From positions 186,001-250,000 of the forward strand of contig JAXHLY010000013.1 in the NCBI GenBank assembly GCA_034521715.1: 64,000 nucleotides of DNA. The letters are read 5' to 3'. The notes beneath the pieces are model-generated. The model was given only the letters and a program-made list of their open reading frames with translations. It was not told the origin of the DNA and searched no databases. This stretch comes from Methylohalomonas sp034521715. Its GTDB lineage: Bacteria; Pseudomonadota; Gammaproteobacteria; Methylohalomonadales; Methylohalomonadaceae. The translations under genes were made by a program, and so were the position numbers. Shown piece by piece: positions 1-6,959 of the stretch (within the stretch, counting starts at the first letter, position 1; each line of letters opens with the position of its first letter).

Positions 1-167
1 GGCGGATTGCTGTTGGTTCTGTAAACAGTATTGCCGGAAACCGGTTTGACCGGATACCGGTACTGGCTTACTGCACGCCAGCACATGCTTGCGCCGTATT
101 GCCTGTGTTCACCGGATTGCTCCGGCGCTGTGCGCCTCGCAATGACGTCTTGACCGGCTATCGGTGC

Positions 168-539
168 TCAGTCCTGCTGCTTTAGTAAATCCTTGAGACC
201 TTCGAAGGGACGGTAGGTTGCCGTTTTTTCCTTGCTGTCACTGGCGAGTTCGCCGGCCTGGTGGTCGAGCTGGCGCGAGTGTTCGTTATCGTGGCAGTAA
301 ATACACAGCAGTTCCCAGTTGCTGCCGTCCGGCGGGTTGTAGTCGTGGTCGTGGTTGCGGTGATGGACGGTGAGTTCCCTGACGTTTTCGCGGGTGAATT
401 CACGACCGCAGCGGCCGCAGACCCAGGGATACATTTTCAGCGCCTGTTCGCGATAGCCGTGGCCGCGGGCCTCGGCCTGGCGGCGGGATTCGGCGACCAG
501 TTTGTCGAGCTTGTTGCTGTTGGATTTGTGTGCGGGCAT
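168..539 (-). CDS. yajD: YajD-like HNH nuclease
   Basis: The 123-residue protein has the layout of the small HNH nuclease family that includes YajD. Seen in the sequence: a CxxC pair at C41/C44, a His-rich stretch with H59-H60, N74, and a second CxxC at C79/C82 followed by H83 and H87. This gives a zinc-ribbon-like scaffold around the beta-beta-alpha-metal fold. The N-terminus is basic and the length is normal for YajD. The family is expected to be cytoplasmic and to cut DNA, but the physiological role is unknown. It stands alone on the minus strand. Family assignment is good; any specific nuclease target would be a guess. Confidence 0.85.
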   Translation of the reverse strand: MPAHKSNSNKLDKLVAESRRQAEARGHGYREQALKMYPWVCGRCGREFTRENVRELTVHHRNHDHDYNPPDGSNWELLCIYCHDNEHSRQLDHQAGELASDSKEKTATYRPFEGLKDLLKQQD

Positions 540-640
540 GGCGTTACATCGTTGACTGCCAGTTATAAATATAGTGGCCTGGATGGGAAAGCGCTATGGT
601 TATCTCGCCTATTGTTGCTTACCGCAAGACAAAGTGCTTT

Positions 641-695
641 GTGGGAGCGGACTGTGTCCGCGATTGAATGATTCGCCGATATGATCGGCTCCCAC
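641..695. repeat. REP-like palindromic pair
   Basis: GTGGGAGC at the left end and GCTCCCAC at the right end bracket two short palindromes (GCGGAC/GTCCGC-like and GCCGAT/ATCGGC) in head-to-head arrangement. This matches the REP or BIME type of gammaproteobacterial intergenic repeat. The rest of the 335-bp gap at 540-874 shows no other recognisable feature. Relatives in this window lie at 6661-6735, 28961-28992 and 54965-55060. Confidence 0.6.
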
Positions 696-874
696 GGGGG
701 CACAGACAGGCGTCGAGTTGATATTACACTCAGTCCCTTCGGGACGAACGGTGAAGTGTTATCTTCCTGTTTCATGGCTTTTTCGGGGGGAGCGGGGATT
801 TAACGGGTGAATTTGTTAGTCTGTATGGCTGTCACTAATTGAAGTGACCCAGTCTTGAATGACGGAGAAGTGTT

Positions 875-1573
875 ATGACGACGAATGAAGATAAGGAACC
901 CCTGTCCGCCGAGCAGGCCGAGGAGCAGGTCCGCCAGGCTGTCGCCGAGGGCGAGAACATCAGCCGCGAAGTCGAGCGCATTGCGCGCGAGACCCTGGAA
1001 ATCGGGCGTGTCGAGTTCGAGCGCCTGCAGTCGGTGGTCGAGAGCATCGGCCGCGGCGCCAGTGCCGGCGCCAGCGACAAGCCGGACCAGGCGCGCAAAC
1101 AGGTCAGCGAGGCCTTCGAGGGGCTGCAGAATGCCCTGCTTGCCAGTTTCGAGAGCGCCAAGCTGGCGACCGAGGAGCAGGCCGCGCGCATGGAAGGCTA
1201 TTACGAGAATGAGCTGAAGGCGCGGCTCAAGGAGCTGCAGCAGATGGAGAAAACCATGCTGGATTCGCTGACGCAGGCGGCGCGGGCCGGTACCGATACC
1301 GGCGCCGAGGTCCTGAAGGACCTGGTGAATCACGCCCGCCGCTCGGGTACGCGCCTGGGCGAAGAGATCGAGAAGTCGATGCGGGCACTTTCAAAGTCGC
1401 TGCCGGAGGCGCTGCGCGAAACCGCCCTGGCCGGGGTCGGCGCTGCCCGCGAGATGTCGGCGCGTGCGGCCGAGGTCGCCAGCGGTGTGCTCAGCGGCGT
1501 TGCCGATGTGCTGCATGACAAGGACAAACCCGCGGGGCGGGACAAGGATCGGGGCGACAGCGGGCAGTCCTGA
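875..1573 (+). CDS. Helical, phasin-like protein coupled to the UbiB-family kinase
   Basis: This 232-residue protein is almost entirely predicted helix, rich in Ala, Glu, Arg and Gln, with long heptad-like stretches and no signal peptide. Residues 1-190 resemble phasin or apolipoprotein-like amphipathic helices. The last 30 residues are hydrophilic and charged (DKDKPAGRDKDRGD). Its stop overlaps the start of the kinase gene by one base (TGATG), so the two are almost certainly cotranscribed and translationally coupled. That coupling suggests a membrane- or lipid-surface partner for the kinase, but this is inference. I cannot name the family with certainty. Confidence 0.6.
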   Translation: MTTNEDKEPLSAEQAEEQVRQAVAEGENISREVERIARETLEIGRVEFERLQSVVESIGRGASAGASDKPDQARKQVSEAFEGLQNALLASFESAKLATEEQAARMEGYYENELKARLKELQQMEKTMLDSLTQAARAGTDTGAEVLKDLVNHARRSGTRLGEEIEKSMRALSKSLPEALRETALAGVGAAREMSARAAEVASGVLSGVADVLHDKDKPAGRDKDRGDSGQS

Positions 1574-3486
1574 TGCTGGCCGATCTCCTGGGCGCGGCGC
1601 GGGATTTTGGCCGCCTGCGCGACATCACCATAGTGCTGGTGCGCTACGGGTTTTCGGATGTCGTCCAGCGCATGGGCCTGGCGTCGGCGCTCGACAAGAT
1701 CGGCGAGACGCTGCACTGGAAGGAGGCCGAGGACCTGGCGCACATGCACACGCCGCAGCGGATCCGCGGCGCTCTGCAGGACCTGGGGCCGACGTTCATC
1801 AAGCTCGGCCAGCTCATGTCCACGCGCGTGGACATGTTCCCGCCCGAGTGGATTGACGAGTTCGAACAGCTCCAGGATCACGTCCCGCCTTCCGATTATG
1901 AAGCGCTGCACGAGCAGCTGACGGAAGACCTGGGCAAGCCGCCGGAAGAGGCGTTTGCCGAGTTCGACCCGGAACCGCTGGCGGCCGCGTCCATCGCCCA
2001 GGTTCACCGCGCGACACTGCACGACGGCCGCAAGGTCGTGGTCAAGGTGCGCCGGCCAGGCATCGAGGACACGGTGTTGGCAGACCTGCGGCTGCTGCAG
2101 CGGCTGGCCCAGATCGCCAAGCAGAACGTCACCGAGGCGGCGCATTACCGGCTGCCGGAACTGGTGAAGCAGTTCCGCCGCTCGATCCTGATGGAACTGG
2201 ACCTGGCCGCCGAGTGCCGCAACGCCGAGCGGCTGGGCAACAACCTGGAGGCGCGCTACCCGCCGGGTGAGACGCCGATCACGGTACCGACCGTGTACTG
2301 GGAATTCACCGGCAAGCGCGTCAACGTGCAGGATTACATTGACGGCATACCCGGCCGCGACATGAAGGCGGTCGAGGAGGCGGGCCTGGACCGCCACTAT
2401 CTCGCGGTCGCCGGCGCGCGCGCGGTGCTGTCGACGATTCTCGAGGACGGTTTCTTTCACGCCGATCCGCATCCGGGCAACATCTTTTTTCTGACCGACA
2501 ACCGTATCGCATTCATTGATTTCGGCATGGTCGGTTATCTTTCCGATCACCGCCGCGAACAGTTCGTCGGCCTGCTGCGCGCCATCGTCGACGACAACGA
2601 GGAGGATGTCGCCGATGCACTGGTCGATCTGTGCGAGGGCCAGGCCGCGCAGACGGAAAGCCTGATCGAGGATGTCTCGATCTTTCTGCACAATTATCAC
2701 GGCGTCGGCCTCAAGTACCTGGACCTGACCGCGGTCATTCACGATCTGCTGTCGATGCTGCGCCGTCACGAGCTGCATCTGCCGCTGGAACTGGCGCAGA
2801 CCTTCAAGGTGTTCATTACCCTTGAAGGCCTGGGCCGGCGGCTGGACCCGGAATTCAACCTGGTCGCCGAAAGTGCGCCGATCGTCAAGCGTGCGTTCGC
2901 AACGTTTTATTCGCCGACGGCGCTGGCACGACGTGGCCAGCGCAGCCTCATCGAGGCCGTCAAGCTAATGGCGCGGCTGCCGCGCGAGTTCCGCGACACG
3001 CTGCAGTCCATGGCGCGCGGCACGCTGCAGGTGCATATTGATGTCACCCAGCTCGAGCGCCTGGCCGAACGCCTGGACCGCGCCGCCAGCCGGGTGACGG
3101 TGGGGCTGATCACCTCGGCGCTGATCATCGGTTCGGCGATCGTGATGACGGTGGACGAGGGACCGCAGGTACTGGGACTGCCGCTGTTCGGTGCGCTGGG
3201 TTTTCTCGGCGCCGGTATCGGCGGCATCTGGGTGCTGGCCTCGAATCCTGCGCGGCAAGTAATGCTGCATTCTGAAGCGCAGGCTATTAAGGAAGCTCTG
3301 AATAAGTGTCTAGTGTCATTTCGACCAACGGGAGAAATCCTTGTCTCGACCGAAGGGAGAGATCTGATTTCGCAGAAGGTCCCTCGCTACACTCGGGACG
3401 CCTGCGAAGGTCCCTCGTTATACTCGGGACGCCTTCGGCGATTTCTCGCTACGCTCGAAATGACAAGTTATTCAGAGATTCCTTGA
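1573..3486 (+). CDS. UbiB/ABC1/AarF family atypical kinase, 3' end frameshifted into a repeat
   Basis: The protein carries the UbiB-family signatures. The KxGQ motif is at residues 77-80, followed by an Ala-rich loop (PLAAASIAQVHRA, about 137-147), the phosphate-binding lysine near 159, a catalytic HADPHPGN segment, and a DFG (FIDFGMVG). Two hydrophobic helices close the C-terminus (about 510-565). UbiB proteins are membrane-bound ATPase/kinase-like factors linked to ubiquinone synthesis. Whether this copy is UbiB itself or a paralog is unclear, since no other ubi genes are nearby. An extra A near 3244-3245 shifts the frame. Without it the protein would end ASILRGK with a TAA at 3260-3262, normal for the family. 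As written, the frame runs about 75 residues into a MITE-like repeat, so the extended tail is probably not genuine. Confidence 0.85.
   Translation: MLADLLGAARDFGRLRDITIVLVRYGFSDVVQRMGLASALDKIGETLHWKEAEDLAHMHTPQRIRGALQDLGPTFIKLGQLMSTRVDMFPPEWIDEFEQLQDHVPPSDYEALHEQLTEDLGKPPEEAFAEFDPEPLAAASIAQVHRATLHDGRKVVVKVRRPGIEDTVLADLRLLQRLAQIAKQNVTEAAHYRLPELVKQFRRSILMELDLAAECRNAERLGNNLEARYPPGETPITVPTVYWEFTGKRVNVQDYIDGIPGRDMKAVEEAGLDRHYLAVAGARAVLSTILEDGFFHADPHPGNIFFLTDNRIAFIDFGMVGYLSDHRREQFVGLLRAIVDDNEEDVADALVDLCEGQAAQTESLIEDVSIFLHNYHGVGLKYLDLTAVIHDLLSMLRRHELHLPLELAQTFKVFITLEGLGRRLDPEFNLVAESAPIVKRAFATFYSPTALARRGQRSLIEAVKLMARLPREFRDTLQSMARGTLQVHIDVTQLERLAERLDRAASRVTVGLITSALIIGSAIVMTVDEGPQVLGLPLFGALGFLGAGIGGIWVLASNPARQVMLHSEAQAIKEALNKCLVSFRPTGEILVSTEGRDLISQKVPRYTRDACEGPSLYSGRLRRFLATLEMTSYSEIP
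3289..3484. mobile_element. MITE-like element, copy 1
   Basis: A 196-bp element with 17-bp terminal inverted repeats. The left end is AAGGAAGCTCTGAATAA, and the right end is its complement with one mismatch. The interior is a long imperfect palindrome running from GTCATTTCGACC to CTCGAAATGAC. It encodes no transposase. It begins about 27 bp after the likely original stop of the UbiB-family gene. Other full copies are at 51668-51861 and 60189-60322. A clear target-site duplication is not visible. Confidence 0.65.
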
Positions 3487-3532
3487 ATTAATCCATGATC
3501 ATTGTTTTTGAATCAAGTGCAGGAGCGCAAAC

Positions 3533-3748
3533 ATGAGATACGTTTATATAGTCTTGTCCGGTGTGTTGCTGGCGCTGGTGCTGTTGTTTGCCATCCAGAA
3601 CTTTCGCCTGGTTACCGTGCTGTTTCTGGATATGAGCGTGACGCTGCCGCTGGCCGCGCTGATTGTCGTGGTGTATCTGCTGGGCATGTTCACCGGCGGA
3701 TTCATTGCCGCCCTGACCCGAAGCTGGGTACGCGGTGTCAGCCGCTAG
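3533..3748 (+). CDS. LapA-domain (DUF1049) small membrane protein
   Basis: This 71-residue protein has two transmembrane helices (about 5-23 and 38-62) joined by a short loop (RLVTVLFLDMSVTLP), ending in a basic tail (TRSWVRGVSR). This is the layout of LapA/YciS-like proteins (DUF1049), inner-membrane proteins that in E. coli act with LapB in lipopolysaccharide assembly control. A good ribosome-binding site (AGGAG) precedes the ATG. No lapB-type TPR gene follows, so a role in LPS control here is inference. Confidence 0.8.
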   Translation: MRYVYIVLSGVLLALVLLFAIQNFRLVTVLFLDMSVTLPLAALIVVVYLLGMFTGGFIAALTRSWVRGVSR

Positions 3749-4087
3749 CGAATTGTATCGGTAATTGAATTAATCGCGGACACGGTCCGCTCCGACGGTT
3801 GCCCGGCGAATGAATGTTTGATACGTGCAGCAGGCTGCGCTCCCGCAGTACAACGGAATGATTATAGATTGGGATGATCATGGTACTGTCATTTCGAACG
3901 CAGGTGAGGAATCTGTTTTGCGTGCATTTGCGGGCTGGATTACGGAATCTCCGGGTTAACCAGAGGCTACTTGAAGATAATCTGCGCAGCAGGCTGCGCT
4001 CCCGCAGGGAATGAGATTTTTGCAAAAATGGGCGGACAGACCGGACGGACAGTTCGAATTGTGATGGCTGACTGATAGAATCGCGTA
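3749..4087. repeat. Gene-free stretch with short palindromic repeats
   Basis: This 339-bp gap contains two copies of the 22-mer-like unit GCAGCAGGCTGCGCTCCC (starting at 3827 and 3986), with a degenerate relative near 44248. Between them is a partial copy of the GTCATTTCGA repeat core (about 3888-3925). I see no convincing gene. Confidence 0.5.
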
Positions 4088-5044
4088 ATGGCCAAGAAGA
4101 AGAAATACAAATCGGAGTGGAGCCGGGGCGAAGGTCCCGCCTTATGGGTGCCGGTGATTATCGTGCTGGCGATTATTGTGGCCGCAATCTACTTCTTCTG
4201 GCCTTATGGTGACCCGCTGCCGGAAACGGCGACGCAGGAACCGGTCCCTGCCGAGGAACAGCCCGTTATCGACGAGAAACCGCAGGGCCCGCAATATCCG
4301 GTGCCGGAGACGCCGCCCGCGCCGGAAGAACCGGAACCGTCGGAGCCTGAAGTGGAACAGTCGGAAGCGGGTGAGGAGCAGGCGGAGCCGGAACCGGAAC
4401 CAGAACCCGAGCCCGAACCGCCGGCGGAGCCGCTGCCGTCGCTGGATCAGAGTGATAAGCCGTTGCAGCAGTCACTGCAGGAGTTCATTGCCAAAAACCG
4501 CTTCGAGGAACTGTTCATTCCGGAATCGCTGATCCGCCATTTCGTTGTCACCATTGACAACATGACGCGGGCGAAGCTGCCGGAGAAATTCGATTTCACC
4601 CAGCCGGTTCCGGACAGTTTCAAGGTCGAGGAGATCGGCGATGACGATGAAGATCGTTACCGGCTCGACCCGGCCAATTACGAACGTTACCGGCACTTTG
4701 TAGTATTCGCCGAAGCGGTAAACCTCGACCGGGTGGTATCCGTTTACGTGCGTTACTACCCGCTGTTTCAGGAGGCTTACGAGGAACTCGGCTATCCGGA
4801 CCGGTATTTCAATGATCGGCTTGTCGAGGTGATCGATCATCTGCTGGCCGCGCCCGATATCGAACAGCCGATCGAGCTGGTGCGGCCGAAGGTCTTCTAT
4901 CAATTTGCCGACCCGCGGCTGGAAAATCTTTCCGCCGGACACAAGCTGATGATCCGCATTGGTCCCGACAATGCGGCGCGGGTCAAGTCGGTGCTCAGGT
5001 CATTGCGGGCGAAACTGACGGGCGTGGACGCGATCCAGGAGTAG
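4088..5044 (+). CDS. DUF3014 domain protein, membrane-anchored
   Basis: The 318-residue protein starts with a basic cytoplasmic tail (MAKKKKYKSEW). One transmembrane helix follows (about 19-38), then a low-complexity Pro/Glu linker (about 45-118) with repeated EPEP units. A folded C-terminal domain (about 120-315) matches DUF3014, with LxxFIAKNRFEELFIPE, VYVRYYPLFQEAYEELGYP and a PKVFYQFADPRLE segment. The Pro/Glu linker would carry the domain away from the inner membrane into the periplasm. The function of DUF3014 is unknown. The gene stands alone between repeat-rich gaps. Confidence 0.8.
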   Translation: MAKKKKYKSEWSRGEGPALWVPVIIVLAIIVAAIYFFWPYGDPLPETATQEPVPAEEQPVIDEKPQGPQYPVPETPPAPEEPEPSEPEVEQSEAGEEQAEPEPEPEPEPEPPAEPLPSLDQSDKPLQQSLQEFIAKNRFEELFIPESLIRHFVVTIDNMTRAKLPEKFDFTQPVPDSFKVEEIGDDDEDRYRLDPANYERYRHFVVFAEAVNLDRVVSVYVRYYPLFQEAYEELGYPDRYFNDRLVEVIDHLLAAPDIEQPIELVRPKVFYQFADPRLENLSAGHKLMIRIGPDNAARVKSVLRSLRAKLTGVDAIQE

Positions 5045-5144
5045 GACTCTCACCCGCCGCTGCGTGGCGATCTATCCCGGCGCGAGAGGTTATCGGTGCT
5101 TCATTTCTATGCTGCTATTCCGACAGCAGATAATAATCCGTTCC

Positions 5145-5205
5145 TGATAAAGACTCTCCCCGTGAGAGGGGTTGGGTGAGGGCCCCGGAAATTTCGAAAA
5201 GCATG
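5145..5205. repeat. CTCTCCC/GAGAGG intergenic repeat
   Basis: The stretch includes ACTCTCCCCGTGAGAGGGG followed by TTGGGTGAGGGCCC. It belongs to the same loose family as sequences at 6760-6865, 38630-38705 and 57150-57415, all centred on a CTCTCCC...GGGAGAG hairpin. It lies between the DUF3014 gene and the dioxygenase-like gene. Confidence 0.4.
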
Positions 5206-5290
5206 CCGGCCCTCACTGGCAGCCGGTGCGCCGGGGTAGTAAAATCTGCAACCCCTGTTCGCCACAGCGGTCCCAGGTGTTTACCTCCAT

Positions 5291-6100
5291 TTGAATGATC
5301 AGGATTCATCCGCAGCCATGGATACTTCGCTAGCCACCACGACCGGCCTGATGCCCGCACAGCGGGAGATATTCGCGCGTGACGGTTACCTGGTGCTGCC
5401 CGGTTTTGCGCCGGCCGCGGTACTCAGGGAACTTCAGGAAGCGGCGCGCGATGAGCTGGCCGCGCGGCGGAGTCCGCTGGAATATGAATCGCAGGCCGAC
5501 TATCCCGGCCTGCCGTCACAGGTAAACACCGACACCGGCGATACGGCGCGGCGGCTGCTACAGGCCTATGACCGGCAGCCGGCGTTTGCCGCCTGGGCCA
5601 CGTCGGTCGCGCTGGTTGAGGTCATGCAGAGCCTGATCGGTGACGATATTCTGCTGGTGCGCAATCATCACAACTGCCTGATGACCAAGCATCCGCAGGG
5701 CGGCAGCCGTACCGGCTGGCATCGCGACACGCGCTACTGGCATTTCACCCGCCCCGAGCTGGTCAATGCCTGGCTGGCACTGGATACGGAATCGCCTGAC
5801 AACGGCGCGCTGCGGGTGGTGCCCGGCAGCCACCGCCTGGATCTGTCGCTGGAGCGCATGGATGATGCGCTGTTTCTGCGCGACGATCCGTCGAACCAGG
5901 ATCTGCTCGCCAATGCGGTCTCGCTGAACCTGTCACCGGGTGATGTACTGCTGTTCCACAGCCACCTGTTGCATGCCGCCGGCAACAATCGTACCGGTGC
6001 GGTGAAGCATTCGCTGGTTTTTACCTATCGTGCCGCTGACAATCCGCCGCTGCCCGGTTCGCGTTCCAGCCGGCTGAGTGATATCCCGCTGTCTGGCTGA
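5291..6100 (+). CDS. Phytanoyl-CoA dioxygenase (PhyH) family protein
   Basis: This is a 2-oxoglutarate/Fe(II)-dependent oxygenase of the PhyH family. Counting from the TTG at 5291, the facial triad is visible as H144 and D146 (GWHRDTRYW) and H228 (HSHLLHAAG). A later Arg in VFTYRA could bind 2-oxoglutarate. The fold begins with the typical REIFARDGYLVLPGF segment. An in-frame ATG at 5318 gives a protein nine residues shorter and is an equally plausible start. These enzymes hydroxylate small molecules; the substrate cannot be read from the sequence and no pathway genes are adjacent. A repeat element starts about 10 bp after the stop. Confidence 0.8.
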   Translation: MNDQDSSAAMDTSLATTTGLMPAQREIFARDGYLVLPGFAPAAVLRELQEAARDELAARRSPLEYESQADYPGLPSQVNTDTGDTARRLLQAYDRQPAFAAWATSVALVEVMQSLIGDDILLVRNHHNCLMTKHPQGGSRTGWHRDTRYWHFTRPELVNAWLALDTESPDNGALRVVPGSHRLDLSLERMDDALFLRDDPSNQDLLANAVSLNLSPGDVLLFHSHLLHAAGNNRTGAVKHSLVFTYRAADNPPLPGSRSSRLSDIPLSG

Positions 6101-6110
6101 ATCTGTTCCT

Positions 6111-6222
6111 GTCATTTCAACCGGCGGAAGAAATCCCTGTCTCGACCGCAGGGAGAGAGCTTGCAACGGCAGGATTTCTCGCCAGCTCCCTCGCTGCGCT
6201 CGGAATATGGCTCGAAATGACA
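6111..6222. repeat. GTCATTTC...GAAATGAC palindromic repeat, short form
   Basis: A 112-bp imperfect palindrome running from GTCATTTCAACCGGCGGAAG to GCTCGAAATGACA. It is the inner core of the MITE-like element without the outer AAGGAAGCTCTGAATAA ends. Similar short forms lie at 10411-10488 and 54314-54390. Confidence 0.6.
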
Positions 6223-6229
6223 GCAATGC

Positions 6230-6574
6230 TTATTCCTGGCCCCAGTAGTCGATGGCCAGCTGTAACTGTTGCTGGTGGTATTGCCGCGCCATGTCGCCGG
6301 TCTCCGGCCCCTCGTAAACACCCAGGTCATGCAGTTTGGCGAAGAAGCCGGGCGCGGGCATGTTATTGCGCTGGCGGCTGACCACCAGCGAGGCGATCAG
6401 CGGCCTGCCGGCGGCCACGTCATCCTCGAGCAGGGTTTCCAGCATCTCGGCAACACGGTGAATGGTGTTCGGCGGTTCGAGTTTGAGCGCGCGGGCAGTG
6501 TCACGATAGGTCACGGTTCTGCCACCTTTGGCGACGAGTTTCAGGTAATTGCGCAGGGTCTCGGGGTCGCTCAT
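6230..6574 (-). CDS. Conserved-looking protein of unknown function
   Basis: The 114-residue protein is soluble and mixed alpha/beta, without signal peptide or membrane segment. Residues 1-60 (MSDPETLRNYLKLVAKGGRTVTYRDTARALKL...) look like a helix-turn-helix or winged-helix-type fold. The rest holds a short strand-rich segment (RPLIASLVVSRQRNNMPAPGFF) and a Gln-rich C-terminal helix. I do not recognise the family. It is transcribed toward the dioxygenase-like gene and separated from it by a repeat. Confidence 0.55.
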   Translation of the reverse strand: MSDPETLRNYLKLVAKGGRTVTYRDTARALKLEPPNTIHRVAEMLETLLEDDVAAGRPLIASLVVSRQRNNMPAPGFFAKLHDLGVYEGPETGDMARQYHQQQLQLAIDYWGQE

Positions 6575-6660
6575 GGGAGTGAATTCTAATTGCGATAGGA
6601 GTTGCTATCATCCCATTTTCGGCCTTGAGGGGAGTGGGTGACTAAATGAGGCCTCACTAT

Positions 6661-6865
6661 CGCGGATTCAAATCCGCTCCCACGGCGGAGAACTCCGACT
6701 TCTGTGGGAGCCGATTACAATCGGCGACGATTCAAGCGATGAAGTCTGTTTGCCCTCACTCTAAATCTTTCCCAAAGGGGAGAGATGACAAGGTGCGCTG
6801 ACTCGTTATTCGTTATGGGCCCTCATCCGCGCTACGCGCGACCTCTCCCACAGGGAGAGGTAATG
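6661..6865. repeat. REP-like pair and CTCTCCC-type repeat in the gap before pepN
   Basis: Within the 385-bp gap at 6575-6959, a REP-like pair lies at 6661-6735 (CGGATTCAAATCCGCTCCCA, then TGGGAGCCGATTACAATCGG). It is followed by a CTCTCCC/GGGAGAG repeat at about 6760-6865 (ACCTCTCCCACAGGGAGAGG). The remaining 95 bp directly upstream of pepN presumably hold its promoter. Confidence 0.5.
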
Positions 6866-6959
6866 TGAAGTTCTGTACAGGCTGTAATCACTCGTTTGCA
6901 ACGTTATAGTGAGAACATGGTCAATTAACTCATAACCCCGCCGGGAGTACCCAGTCAGA

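Noticed and set aside
1330..2778. 482-codon open frame opposite the UbiB-family gene
   Set aside because: Antisense shadow of a GC-rich gene with intact kinase motifs on the plus strand.
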